DNA of 64,000 bases from Arbacia lixula (lineage: Eukaryota > Echinodermata > Echinoidea > Arbacioida > Arbaciidae), in NCBI GenBank assembly GCA_963669155.1, contig OZ022587.1, positions 1,691,808 to 1,755,807 of the forward strand, written 5' to 3'. The translations under genes were made by a program, and so were the position numbers. Under the pieces are notes generated by a model. That model was not told where the DNA came from, did no database searches, and saw only the letters and a list, made by a program, of their open reading frames with translations. Below are positions 50,811 through 60,375 of the stretch, piece after piece. The first letter of the stretch is position 1. Each line of letters begins with the position of its first letter.

Positions 50811-51768
50811 AAACCATTAAAAACGCTTCATGTCTCTTTACTAGTAATAACTTACTAATGGTAAATATTTAGTGCGTGATATGGAGTGCCGAGGTGTGAC
50901 GTAGTTAGAGCATAGTTGCCGGGACAACTGGGTCTAAACTATGTGGGTCGAGCAAACAGCGATTATCACAACGGGGCTGTGATAGGGATTGCCCGGCACT
51001 AAACCGATAGACAATGTCGGACCTCTAAGCCTCTCACTGTGGTGAGTTTGAGCCGATTGTCTTGACAACATGCTCATGTGGCGTCACCACTTCCGTGCTA
51101 TATTCTCTATCCTGCGTTTCGTGTTCTATGCCACATTTGTGTTTCATCATAAAGAGCGATCTTATTGGTGTTTTTAACATAGTTAAGTAGCATTTATTTT
51201 TAGAGCCTCACGCTCTTTATGGTGAAAAGTCAAGAATGTGGATAGTTGCTTCATCGTGCATATAACTTTGGTAGGTCGCATGGTAATTTTCCTCCGCAAA
51301 AAAGTTATTAACTCACTCATACTATTGAAATAATTGAACACGCGGAGGTTCTTCGACCTTGCTTGGGTGGTGCGTAGTCACATATATTGTTGTAATTCGA
51401 GTTGCCCTCGGGGCGTGTGGAGGGGGTATTCACATATGGAGGTTTACATAGCCGCATTATACTTCGACATTTTGATATTACAGACTGTTTACTCTGTTGA
51501 TTATTGTCTTTGTCTTTGTTTTGTGTTTTTGCTTCGTTTGTATTTGCTTGTATTAGTCTTTCTTTGATGTATTTTTGTTTAAGCATGTATTTGTATGTGA
51601 TTTGCGTACTCGGGTTCATGTTAATGTATGTCATTTAAATATTGGACTTTATATTTATGTGCTTTGAACCACATGTTAAAAGTTATCACATCTCACAAGC
51701 CATCGGCTATGTGGTGATGCCTTATATTCATTGTTCATGAAAGTTTTTTTATTCTTGTTTGTTAAATG
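50811..51768 (+). other. Unassigned 3' part of the decayed LINE
   Basis: Nearly 1 kb with no recognised gene. Parts of it are GC-richer than the array. It may be the LINE 3' UTR or a separate insertion. It contains the inverted repeat at 51145-51224. Confidence 0.4.
51145..51224. repeat. Inverted repeat, possible hairpin
   Basis: Arm CATCATAAAGAGCG (51145-51158) pairs with CGCTCTTTATGGTG (51211-51224), 13 of 14 positions, with a 52-base loop. Function unknown; it may be part of the LINE 3' region or the ends of a tiny insertion. Confidence 0.6.
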
Positions 51769-51873
51769 AATAAAGAATTGATTTGAAAAATTGTCCGTGA
51801 ATACACGTTAATCTGTTACTCATTGTGCGCTGCACAGGGAATTTGAGCCCCTACTTACTACAATTTTGTATCA

Positions 51874-51912
51874 CACCTGACGAAGTGATGCAGCGGTGCA
51901 CGAAACGTCGTG
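51874..51912 (+). ncRNA. Hammerhead-ribozyme-like motif
   Basis: Core strings CTGACGA (51877-51883) and GAAA (51902-51905) are followed by C, G, T and the cleavage-site C (51909). Stem I can form from CAC 51874-51876 with GTG 51910-51912. Stem II can form from GTG 51885-51887 with CAC 51899-51901. Stem III would be the minimal palindrome ACGT, as in dimeric hammerheads described for Penelope-like retroelements. Stems are very short, so chance similarity or a decayed copy is possible. Confidence 0.4.
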
Positions 51913-52019
51913 ATCTTTTTCTATTCCGTTTACCATACATTGCGAGACAAACGATTATCACTAGCCCTAATTTGAACTTGAAGGGACTATTGCAATCTGT
52001 GTTGATAAGCTCTAAAACT

Positions 52020-52238
52020 ACATTGTGTCCATATTATATTTAAAATACACTGGCCAGACATTGACAATTGACTACAATGAACATATTGCATGGCATCATC
52101 AACGAGTAACATTAGAAATCAATAATCCTTTAGAGTTCAAATTGTCCGTCATTCATAAGCTCCTCATGTTTCGATACAATAAAGAAACTAAAAGATACCG
52201 CTATGATGCATACATTAAAAAGAAGAGTGTCAACGTAC
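52020..52238 (-). other. Intron-like sequence homologous to the array
   Basis: This stretch aligns, with clear divergence, to the array segment beside E exons. Shared landmarks include AAGAAGAGTGTCAAC, the string ATCAATA(T)TCCTTT and CGATACAA. It is the minus-strand intron directly 3' of the parent LRR exon and shows that exon and intron together were the source of the repeat. Confidence 0.75.
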
Positions 52239-52409
52239 CCTCAAAGAGGGAGCCATCATCTGCAGTGTTTCGTAGAACTCGTCACACAGATGTAATTCGC
52301 CTTCTATTGAGAAGTTGGCGAGAGATGAGAGTCGACCAATGAATCTTGCCAGTTCTCGGCAGGCTGATTGTGATGAGATGGCTGTCTCGTTCAGCCTAAT
52401 AACCTCAAT
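52239..52409 (-). CDS. LRR exon of the 2A/Death/LRR gene; parent-type of the array E exons
   Basis: A 57-codon exon (171 nt) opened by acceptor TTTCATCTGAG and closed by donor GTACGTTG, phase 0 on both sides. It reads IEVIRLNETAISS, then ACRELARFIG and FSIEGELHLCDEFYETL. It aligns over its full length with array E exons (for example ACRDLARFIGHYS, GELHLDDEFYAGL) with many amino-acid differences but the same length. The pattern is that of LRR segments of echinoderm NLR proteins, as I remember them. Its start is phase-compatible with exon 53750-53899. Downstream on the minus strand come first the old LINE, then the array with ten open homologues. I infer it is either the ancestral exon or the outermost, most diverged repeat copy. 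Confidence 0.75.
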
Positions 52410-52609
52410 CTCAGATGAAATAAAAAGCAGCAAACATAAAAGTAACTTTAGTTTTATATGTTACATTAGCTTTCATTAGATTTGTAGGTACATTGTCAGT
52501 TTGATTTCTTTGTTCTCAATTAGTATACAACTAAGATATGGGTTGCTGTGAGTTAGTAAATCTACTTCCAAAGTGGGATCAACATTACCACCCCCTAGGC
52601 TTTATACTA

Positions 52610-52855
52610 AAGTTTAAAGAAATGAAGTGGAAATGGACAGGACACTTAGCCAACACAAGATATCAGTTGGACTAAGAATCTCACAGAATGGTAATCTAGA
52701 AATGGTAAGAGAAGAAGAGGTAGACAGAAGAGGAGATGGAGTGGTGATAAGCATACACCAACGCAGCAACATGGTCTAGATTGACTGGAGACAGAACAAA
52801 ATGGAGTTTGCTTGGGGAGAGCTTAATCGGACAGTGAATATACACAGCCTGATAA
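52610..52855 (+). mobile_element. 3' coding tail of a non-LTR retrotransposon, decayed
   Basis: In plus-strand frames one reads KWKWTGHLANTR, then WTKNLTEW and NGKRRRGRQKRRW, then TWSRLTGDRTKWSLLGE in a shifted frame. This is the well-known post-RT tail of several LINE families. It has stops and frame changes and sits in the intron between exons 53750-53899 and 52239-52409. Confidence 0.75.
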
Positions 52856-53300
52856 TGAATGGTGACTTAGGCTTTCCAGGTCACAGCAGCCCATAACTTG
52901 TTTTATATCACTCATCGATAATCAACAAAATAATTTATATCATTGAAAAGTAAGGAGCTCAGTGACGCGAGGTTGCCCAATCGCTAATAAATAAAACAAA
53001 ATGCACCATCGTTACTCTACGCATGCAAGCGATATGGGACACGTATAAGCACCAAACATACACGCGCATTGTTCAATGTACATGATTTGCCGGTTCCGGT
53101 AGAATGTGTGTGCCGTTTGACGATGTGGATAACAGAAATTATATTTTGTGATTGCTTTACATTATCACAGCACTGACAGTTAATGTTAGAGCACTATCAT
53201 ATTTTTTACGAACAAGTATAATTATACTTGCTGTATCTGGATACAACCATACCCGCCTCGTCATCCCCTTCTCGTGGCAACAACCTTCTCCTGAAGCATT

Positions 53301-53320
53301 GGGTTAGGGTTAGGGTTAGG
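53301..53320. repeat. Short interstitial telomere-type repeat
   Basis: GGGTTAGGGTTAGGGTTAGG, three full TTAGGG periods, in an intron. It is too short to be a telomere; it may be a repair scar or chance. Confidence 0.8.
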
Positions 53321-53749
53321 AACTGGAACTCAACAGGTGGCGATCTGGTGCTATTCGTTCCGCGTATCAAATCAAACATGGGCATCGCAGATTGTGGTAG
53401 TAGAGGTAGACAACGAGTTGAAAAGAGTGATACACGTCTATACGCTACTATTAAACGCTGTTTTATACAGCGCATGAAAACCAAGGCGGACAAACTGAAT
53501 GTATTGGCCTTATTCGTCAAAATGAAAGCTCTGACTTGTTTGTGAACATCGAACAACATCTGAATGCAAGTCACATCTAATGTATCCTTCCAAAGCTTGA
53601 AAAAAGGGAAAGCCTTTTAATCTTTTAATGTCTCCAATCAATGCGACTTCACGGACATTAAAGCCCATTAACCTATCCAGCTTGGAAACCAAACGAAGTA
53701 TCTTTAACAGCCGACACCGTTCATTTCATAATCTTGTGTGAATACAAAC

Positions 53750-53899
53750 CTGTGAATCCATGTCTACATCCGTTGTCCCAGCGAATGCATCGTCTGGAAT
53801 CTCTACACGACACAAAGTCAATTTCCGCACAGACGTACGATGGTATAAAGCGTCCACAATGTCTCGTGACATCTCGCATTTATCCAAGAGGAGATTTTC
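53750..53899 (-). CDS. LRR-like exon of the 2A/Death/LRR gene
   Basis: A 50-codon exon between acceptor TATATTTGATTCAG and donor CAG-GTTTGTAT, phase 0 on both sides. It reads ENLLLDKCEMSRDIVDAL, then VRKLTLCRVEIPDDAF. The V.KLTL.....P...F pattern is LRR-like. It joins in phase to the exon at 55063-55156 upstream and to 52239-52409 downstream. Like the array exons it is symmetric, so it can be included or skipped without changing frame. Confidence 0.65.
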
Positions 53900-54344
53900 C
53901 TGAATCAAATATACATATAATGCCTCGATTATTTGTGGACATATTTAGCAGAGTGCGTTAATAAGGGCATTCATTATACTACCAAGATCTGAATAACCTA
54001 AATAACTTTCATGTATATCCCCTTTATTTGAGAACGAATATATAGGCGTAGATGGCAAACAAAAGTTGCATTCAACAATCTCCAATAACGATTATCTAAT
54101 GATAATAAAAATAATCAGCTTGCAAGCAGTGCTTTTCTAGTACGAAGTAGGACCCATATAATGCGCTAGTTTATTACCATGGCTTTAGCAAGCAGCCGTT
54201 TAAAGCTGTAGAAACTTGTTGATCTAATTAGGAGTAAAATCACGAGTAAATCCTGCCTGATACCAGTTTATATACACCTGGGTTGAGAGAGCAAATGAAC
54301 AAAACGCCTTGTTCAAGGGTGTACGCACCGGGCTGGGTTGAAAC

Positions 54345-54375
54345 CTCCCCCCGGGGGAGGGGGGGGGGGGGGGTC
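54345..54375. repeat. C/G homopolymer tract
   Basis: A run of C followed by a run of G of about 20 bases (CCCCCCGGGGGAGGG then G only), in an intron. Likely slippage-prone and hard to sequence exactly. Confidence 0.85.
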
Positions 54376-54424
54376 ACTCACCACATATTGTGCTACCCAC
54401 GCGCGTCACACACTTAAAAAACGG

Positions 54425-54530
54425 ACCCTATATGGCGTAAACCCCGCAGAGACCCCGTCGAAAAACATACCCTAAATGCCCTAAACCAGGTAAAATATAT
54501 ACTCTAAATGGCGTAAACCCCGCAAAAGAA
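54425..54530. repeat. Two copies of a ~73-bp repeat
   Basis: ATGGCGTAAACCCCGCA appears at about 54432 and again at about 54505, with partly similar sequence between. No function recognised. Confidence 0.5.
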
Positions 54531-55062
54531 ATGGTAGAAAAGTATATGTCGAAAATAGAAATTGTAAATTAGTAATCTAAACGTCGAAAAAAGCAGTTGA
54601 AGATGAAAAACACCTCCTTTTTTAGGAAAATGTTGTCGACGTCAAAGAGCTGAAAACAAACCCTTTTCGACGCTTTTTGTGAACGCGGTATGTTAAGTAC
54701 CAGAGTTAAAATCCAGAGTCTCTCTGTAAGAATCAACAGCTCTCTCCACAGTGCCCTCATCTACATCACAAAGCCGTAGTGGAGGCGCCAAATGGACTAA
54801 GGCGCTGATTTATGGACTGTTAAATAAAGTTGTTACTGAAAACGTGTGCTGGTACTAAAGTCTACCTATCCAACATTCCTATCTGAAATGTAACAGTCAA
54901 AACTGAACATTAATTTACGGTAACTATTTTTTGAGGGAAGTTCCTACACGGTACGCTACGTTGAATTATACTTTGGCCTGCAAATTAAACGTTTTAATAA
55001 CCCTTCATTTGCGACATGTGGTAAAAATCTATATTTGGAAAGGTGTATAGAATCGCTCTTAC

Positions 55063-55156
55063 CGGGCCATGTTGAATATCAACCTGGATCTTGCTTTGTT
55101 CTCTGATTTCTTCGCAAAGCTGGTCAAGCTCATCATCAACGTAACACCCTTCGAAA
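55063..55156 (-). CDS. LRR-linker exon of the 2A/Death/LRR gene
   Basis: A 94-nt exon from acceptor TTGTTAAACAG to donor CCG-GTAAGAGC. It starts by completing a codon begun with AG in the exon at 56599-56978 and then reads FEGCYVDDELDQLCEEIREQ and IQVDIQHG, ending in phase 0. The ...DDEL..L pattern resembles the DDEFY..L part of the array exons. The short length makes the protein call weak, but both splice sites and both phases fit the neighbours. Confidence 0.6.
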
Positions 55157-55209
55157 CTGTTTAACAATAATTAAGGAAATGGTACAAATATGTACATTGG
55201 TTAAGGGTA

Positions 55210-56097
55210 GGGGAGAGTGGGGTAACTACGGACATAAAATTTCAAACTTCTGTGTTAGCATAACGAGTAGTCACATCATCGAATGGACATCATATCATGT
55301 ACCTAGGCGGTATACCCTCATTATGGCATAGATAAAGGCAAATAGCGTTAATCAATGAGAAGATATCAGACTAATTTGAATAACTAAAATGTTAAATTTA
55401 TTTTACTAAAACCGGAAACAAGCCATTTGAAAATAAATATAAACAAAACGCAAGGTATGTGGAATATGTTTGATTTTTTTTTATTTGAAAGGAACTTACC
55501 AATTTTTCAGACAGTTAATTAATTATCGTTTAAGTCAATTGTGCTTAAATGAGAAGAGCAGTAATAAGTGAAGCTCAGTTTTACATTTTGTGAAAAATGT
55601 GAAAATACTAAACATTTTTAAAAGCAAAAATTAGATGGCAAGTCAAAAACATCCATGTTTCAAGTCGTTCTTCAGTGTTTTATTTTATAGGTGCAGGTTC
55701 TGTAAAATACGACGCGTGCAATCATTATGATAAGCAGTGGAACTGCTTCTTATAACGGACTGTTGGAGACAATGATATATTCCTCCTGTTATTTTAGATT
55801 TCTCGTTATATAAGGGTAAAAATCATAATATTACCGGTAATATGGGACAAATTGGGCAATAACGTACACCTGTCCGCTATTATTCCACGTTGACCTTTGA
55901 CCCATGATATTTTTATACAGCCTAAACCACTGATTCATACCAATTAACACTGCATTTCTGTAAAAGAATGGAGCACACTGAATAAAACTTTGTCGCAAAA
56001 ATTTTCTGATATTTTCTGGAACTTGACTTGTCACGTGCGGAGCATCTCAGCCCGGATAGAGTTACTACCCGATGTCCGTATTTACCCCGCTCTCCCC
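55210..56097. mobile_element. MITE with 25-bp terminal inverted repeats and TA duplication (888 bp)
   Basis: Left end 55210-55234 begins GGGGAGAGTGGGGTAA. The right end (56073-56097) is its inverted copy with two mismatches. TA flanks both ends (55208-55209 and 56098-56099), as in Tc1/mariner-type and some other elements. The inside is AT-rich with no protein frame. The element lies in the intron between the LRR exons 56599-56978 and 55063-55156. Confidence 0.85.
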
Positions 56098-56515
56098 TAT
56101 AACAGATGGCAAGATCAATTTTCTATAACTGTAATACTTCATACACTGCTGAACAAAGCAAAGTTTAATGGATCTTTAATATAGAATTGCTACACTACTT
56201 CAAATGAGACCTTATCATGTCAATGAAACTTGAAACAGTGTATGAGGGTCGATGAAGGTTTAGCCCTCCGTTATGATGCTTGTGTAACTTGGAGAGGGTC
56301 TCATTAGAAGGAAAATTGCAGTTATCGCCATGAAAGAGATGAGATTTTTCGTGGTTCTAGACAATTATAGGAACATGTGGTTAACATTTAGACACTGTAA
56401 ATGTGATAAAATACACGTTAAACTTTCTTATCCATCGAAATCACGTACATTTCTCCTTGTTTCGAGTGAAGAGTAGTGGTCGTTAAAGGTCTTAATATGC
56501 TAAGCGTAGCATTTT

Positions 56516-56580
56516 TTTTTTAAAGAACAAACAGCCCCCCCCCCCCCTCCCAGCCCTCCTCCCCTCCCATCTCCCCTCCA
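56516..56580. repeat. Homopolymer and C-rich low-complexity tract
   Basis: A T run is followed by A-rich sequence and then a C-rich stretch with a run of about 13 C. It lies in the intron directly 3' of the LRR exon ending at 56599. Confidence 0.8.
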
Positions 56581-56598
56581 CATTGAGCTCGCTCCTAC

Positions 56599-56978
56599 CT
56601 TGCTGAGGTGAAACAAGTGTGGTTTCTGAGATTGCGCAGCATTGCCTCACAGCGTGTGTTGCCAACCATTAGGTCTTTGACACGTAATCGCTCGACCACT
56701 GGAAATGCCAATATCAGCGCCTGAGATAACGCTGCCGGTTCCCCCGTGACTGAAACAACCTGACTCGATGAATCAGGATGACCATTGCATATCAATAGCT
56801 CCCTCACAGTCGAGTGTGCTAGCAGCTGGATTGTGCGTAGGTTGACTGTACGGTGTGCGATGAGTGTGAGCTTCTGGAGACTGGGGAACAGCATGCTGAG
56901 GGTGGCATTGCGGGATTGCAGCCCGTCCAGGAAACCGTCATATACGGTGAGCTCACGCAATGCCTGTGTGGTCCCTTC
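56599..56978 (-). CDS. Main LRR exon of the 2A/Death/LRR gene
   Basis: A 380-nt exon with a strong acceptor (GATTCTGTTGTATCACAG) and donor AAG-GTAGGAGC. It is open in phase 0 and ends two bases into a codon. The protein has LRR spacing: LRELTVYDGFLDGL, MLFPSLQKLTLIAHRTVNLR, STVRELLICNGH, LAFPVVERLRVKDLMV. It follows the linker exon 57262-57380 in phase with an intron of only 283 bp, which leaves no room for a NACHT ATPase domain. LRRs in this family sense or bind ligands. Confidence is good that it is coding; the exact LRR boundaries are not set. Confidence 0.8.
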
Positions 56979-57261
56979 CTGTGATACAACAGAATCAAGG
57001 AATCAACAAGTTTTCCAGACATTGGGTGCGATTAATCTGAATCGATCACTAGTATATATTTTATTCCCGAACACCTACGCCGTGTCAACAGTTGAAAAGC
57101 TATTTTACCGCCACACCATTTCTCAGAAGCCTCTCCCCCTCAAGCATGATCCAATGTGGTAAGTGTCAGGTTATATCAGTTTCCAGTATATAGGTTTTCG
57201 TACTCAAGCGGAAATATCATTGTTGGCTTATCCTGTTAGGATTTATACAAAAGTGACCCAC

Positions 57262-57380
57262 CTTCTCTTCGTAGAACTCCCTTAGCTCCTGCTTACAGCT
57301 AGCTATCTCCTCATCAGTTAGTCGTGGAGGATTCTCTGCTGAGATTTGTGAGAAATTCCAGACAACAAAGTTCTTAATCT
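57262..57380 (-). CDS. Linker exon resembling the pre-NACHT segment of NLR proteins
   Basis: A 119-nt exon, acceptor ACATAACTTAG with a pyrimidine tract 15-30 bases upstream, donor AAG-GTGGGTCA. It enters one base into a codon and leaves in phase 0. It reads KNFVVWNFSQIS, then LTDEEIASCKQELREFYEEK. In echinoderm and amphioxus NLR proteins, as I remember them, a C..EL..[FH]Y segment like this precedes the NACHT domain. Here the next exon in phase is LRR instead. An alternative acceptor, eight bases further upstream (CTTCAAAAG), would break the frame with exon 57945-57977. Confidence 0.65.
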
Positions 57381-57944
57381 CTAAGTTATGTCTTTTGAAG
57401 AGGGAGAGGGAGCAATGGAAATCAACACATGTATATAGCTCACATGCATTATACAAATAGCACGTTTACTAACAAGTATATGCATTATATTTGTTAATTC
57501 CGATGACTAAAATTTAAGGCCGTTTAGCAAACACTATGTTTATGCACGTGTCATATTCATGAAATGTGGTGTCTAAGCATTATCTGTGTTACTTGAGGAA
57601 GCTGTTCATGGTAATGGATATTCTCCTAGGAAAATAAACCATACAATTACGACAAATCAACAGATGTCACATAAAATGAGTTGATACTTCCGGTTTGTTT
57701 CGTTTGACGAAGTTATGGAGTGTCGGGAAACATGATAAGCTAATATAAGCATGGGCCTTATACCTCTTGATTACCGTAACGCACAGATGAAAATACATAT
57801 TATAAACCTTGCAAGTGAGAGTTTTATTTAAGAACATGTCGATGCATCTCCATGGTAATGCTGTAAGCTCACATTTCAGGCTGTTTATTCACCATGCATA
57901 TGTTTTTAAAAACAAGGTGTGTACGGTTTTTTTCTGAAAGTTAC

Positions 57945-57977
57945 CTGACGATTCTGCCCCGAGTGAAGGATACTGTC
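57945..57977 (-). CDS. 33-nt exon of the 2A/Death/LRR gene
   Basis: It is bounded by acceptor TTACTATTTTAG and donor CAG-GTAACTTT. At 33 nt it keeps the phase (enters and leaves one base into a codon), adding QYPSLGAESS-like sequence. It is supported by splice motifs and phase only. Confidence 0.5.
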
Positions 57978-58342
57978 CTAAAATAGTAATACATATAAGC
58001 AAAACAACTGTTTAAAGTACATACGTTTTCAATAAAAACATATAGCGAGAAGTAATGACAATCTTACAAACAGGTAATGTTACAAAGTAATCATTGGGCA
58101 TTTCAGATTGTTTTGCTTGTAGAAGTTATGGAGTATCAGGAAACAGATATAAGTCAACAGAATAACAGTCCTTTTACACATGACAACCGCCACGCCCAAT
58201 AAAAGTTGCACATTAAAATCAATGTGAATTCAATTAAATTTTGGTTCTTTTTAAGCCTGTTGGCATTCTGTTTTCTAAGACATGTTATCACTAGCATGTT
58301 TCGAAGAAGGCATCATCACTAAACGATAAAGATGCGAATCAC

Positions 58343-58614
58343 CTTCTCTTAACCTTTCCCCTAACGAGTCAAGATCAATCTCGTGCAGTTTCCTCGCGAG
58401 CTCTTCACGGCAGTTCACCGTAGCACCTTGTTGGTCCCTCCAATAGAAGAGTATCTCCCTCAGGCTGTCTTCGAAGTTGGAATGGTGCTCTTCCAAGATG
58501 TTGTCGCAATCTACATATGACCTTCCTAAAGCCTGCCCCAGGTCCATGAACTTATCGGTAGGAACTTCCTTTGCCAGATCGCTGAGCTCAAGGTCCATCA
58601 GACCGTGAGTCGGA
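58343..58614 (-). CDS. Death-domain exon of the 2A/Death/LRR gene
   Basis: Acceptor CCACTCCACCACTTTTAG-like pyrimidine tract at 58615-58635; donor AAG-GTGATT at 58341-58342. It completes a codon begun with CC in the 2A exon. It reads LELSDLAKEVPTDKF, then LGQALGRSYVDCDNI, LREILFYWRDQQGA and REELARKLHEIDL. This matches the Death fold: L..LA....... F..LG..LG....D...I, then a W and L...L. Death domains recruit signalling partners by homotypic contact. Without splicing at the donor the frame would stop at 58275-58277, giving a possible short Death-only product. Confidence 0.85.
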
Positions 58615-58754
58615 CTAAAAGTGGTGGAGTAGGAAATAAACTTCATTTGGAATTCTTTTGTTTGTAAGCTAGATACCACTGTGGGGTGAACATGGCGAAC
58701 CACGAGTGGTAGACATATTTCACCCGTTTTCCAGTAAATGTTTTTTTTTTCCAC

Positions 58755-58985
58755 TTTACCGGATTCTCACCCTGGATAAGTTTAATGTAGATAAAGTGTG
58801 CCTCTCATTTACACAGGACCCCTTATTTAACATCATGTTTGAGTGTTTTCCCACAAAGGGAGATGCGCAACAACACACAGCGTGAGGTCCTTTACGAGGA
58901 CTTGTGTGGGACTCGATCTCACGGCCTTGCCATAGCGAAAATTATTTCTACCAATTATTGAGCCACGCTGCTCTCCCTAAGTCTA
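58755..58985 (-). mobile_element. tRNA-derived SINE
   Basis: On the minus strand the 5' part looks like a tRNA: a box-A-like TGGCTCAATAATTGG and a box-B-like AGATCGAGTCCC about 45 bases further, inside a frame starting GAGAGCAGCG. A non-tRNA body follows down to about 58755. It lies in the intron between the 2A exon and the Death-domain exon. Confidence 0.6.
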
Positions 58986-59277
58986 CGGACTACATGCACG
59001 CTCATGTCAGTCAAAAAATTGACTAACGTTTGGATATAAGCGGCATCCATAGTCAAGCACTAGTATTTTTCCGATATGCCACGTGTCATCAGTGTATAAA
59101 ATTGATATTTGAGCAGATGAAACCAGTCCGATATACTAAGCAAGTGGCATATATGCGTCACCTTTATTTTTACTGATGATTACCTATGAACACTTAATTC
59201 CCAGAGCCATTCTTAACCACGTGAACATACCTGAGATTATAGCCCATGACATGACAGCATGTGAGTGAGAGACTTAC

Positions 59278-59438
59278 GGCGAGTTGGGACCAGGGTTCAA
59301 CTCCACGTCCCCTGCCCTAACCAGGAGCATCTCATTGATGGGGGCGGGGCCCCGAGTCTCGCGAAGCGGGATAGTTCCTGACATTCCATTCGACCGCACA
59401 CCACTGCCACAGACTGGGACTGAAGCAGGTGGACTTTC
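59278..59438 (-). CDS. 2A-motif exon of the 2A/Death/LRR gene
   Basis: A 161-nt exon from acceptor AAACGCTTCATAG to the strong donor GTAAGTC. It is open in phase 0 and ends with CC, completed by T of the Death exon. It reads ESPPASVPV, then MSGTIPLRETRGPAPIN, MLLVRAGDVELNPGP, then NSP. The stretch fits the 2A consensus D[VI]ExNPGP with the usual preceding G and a short hydrophobic lead. On the proposed join the preceding exons (61827-60190) are in frame, giving an upstream polypeptide of about 434 residues released at NPG, with the Death/LRR part starting at the following Pro. Alternatively translation could begin at the in-frame ATG at about 59382-59384. Confidence 0.75.
59286..59309 (-). 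promoter_or_regulatory. 2A ribosome-skipping peptide DVELNPGP
   Basis: The codons for D-V-E-L-N-P-G-P lie at 59309 down to 59286, preceded by a Gly codon. In known 2A peptides the Gly-Pro bond at the end is not formed and translation resumes at Pro, so one mRNA yields two separate proteins. Sea urchin NLR genes and several non-LTR retrotransposons carry such N-terminal 2A motifs. The motif is complete here. Confidence 0.85.
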
Positions 59439-60189
59439 CTATGAAGCGTTTAATATAAATAGATGTTGCTTTTCTTAAAACTTCCATTGTCAATGATGTA
59501 CAATCAGAAGTTATTGCATGTATATCGTGATCTGACGAAATGTGTGTTTGGAAGTAAACTTAATATATTGGTCAAACGACGAATGTTGTAATAGGCAACA
59601 GTACAATCAGGGGGCCAGGGAAATATATTTTTATTAAATGGAAATATCAAACGAGGAATCAAATGAAAAGCTGCGTCTAAGAGACATGAAGCTAAATATC
59701 GCACTTGGTTGAGGTTATTTGGATTAAATATTAGTCCGTCCTGTCTGAATTAAGTCTGTCATATATGGATGATAATTCATAAAATGTATAGAACTGATAT
59801 TGAATAGTAACAGGTAGCTTCAAAGATCGAAATATAATCAAAGGAACATCTTCTTAAGCGATTCAAAGAAAAATTAATGAGTTAAGAATCAGGCACATGT
59901 GTGTCTGAAGAAAATACCATGAGAAAGATCGGGTTGGAAAATCCAGCAAAGATAGGAAAGATAGAGGGACGGAGATATAAAGGAGGAAACAGATGAATTT
60001 GGTAATCATTGTGAATGTATGGAATGCAGAGAGAGGTGTAGGCCAGCAGGTGATCCTGAAGGTGAAACTCATCATGAAGGCTTTAAAGAAAGATTTATGG
60101 CACATCATGATCATCTAAGTTTCCTAATACTGCACTTAGAGAGAGAGAGAGGGGAAGGGGGGGGGGGGGGTAGCTTGTATAATATTTAC
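59439..60189. other. Intron sequence with a G-rich tract
   Basis: Between the 2A exon and the basic exon. It contains a GA/G-rich run at about 60137-60171. No exon with good splice signals on both sides is recognised inside. Confidence 0.55.
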
Positions 60190-60375
60190 CTCTGTATGAC
60201 GTAAGCCTTCGCCAACTTCCTTTTTTGTGCTATGGCGACGCAATCGTGGCATGAACGACGGGTAGTACTTGGTAGAACTAGAACTCCTACTTATACGAAA
60301 GAACTTGCGTATTCTCCGTCGCAAGGTGTTAGTGTGAGCATAGTCAGCACCTTCGGAATTTTCCCTCCTCAGATT
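60190..60375 (-). CDS. Basic exon of the 2A/Death/LRR gene
   Basis: A 186-nt exon with a strong acceptor (TTTCCCTCTTGTGTTCAG) and donor GAG-GTAAATAT, phase 0 on both sides, 62 codons. It reads NLRRENSEGADY, then TLRRRIRKFFRISRSSSSTK and MPRLRRHSTKKE. The protein is strongly basic and Ser-rich, with no known domain; it could be a nuclear or membrane-binding patch. It joins in phase with the long exon upstream and with the 2A exon downstream. Confidence 0.7.

Larger units (their letters stand above)
49308..51787 (+). mobile_element. Decayed CR1/L2-type LINE, 5' truncated
   Basis: Array homology stops at about 49308, and RT-type coding sequence of another LINE begins (KPLCHIFNLSLCSGVAPDCFK in one frame). 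The coding part runs to about 50810 and is followed by a long 3' part ending near AATAAA (51769-51774). TGATTTGAA occurs at 49303-49311 and again at 51779-51787, which could be a target duplication or the element's own terminal motif. Several frame changes and stops show it is old compared with the Tx1-like LINE. Confidence 0.75.

Noticed and set aside
51825-52043. 72-codon plus-strand frame over the hammerhead-like motif
   Set aside because: No protein recognised; the sequence is better explained as a retroelement remnant or RNA motif.
53206-53574. Overlapping 105-122-codon frames on both strands
   Set aside because: They span the telomere-type repeat, have no recognisable product and lie in an intron.
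53510-53692. Possible extra LRR-like exon (LDRLMGFNVREVALIG)
   Set aside because: An acceptor (TTTCCAAG) exists in phase, but no convincing donor follows, and the exons on both sides join in phase without it. It could be an alternative last exon.
58615-58754. Extension of the Death exon frame to an ATG at 58754
   Set aside because: A strong pyrimidine tract and TTTTAG lie at 58615-58635, and the 2A exon joins exactly at 58614 in phase, so the extension is most likely intron.
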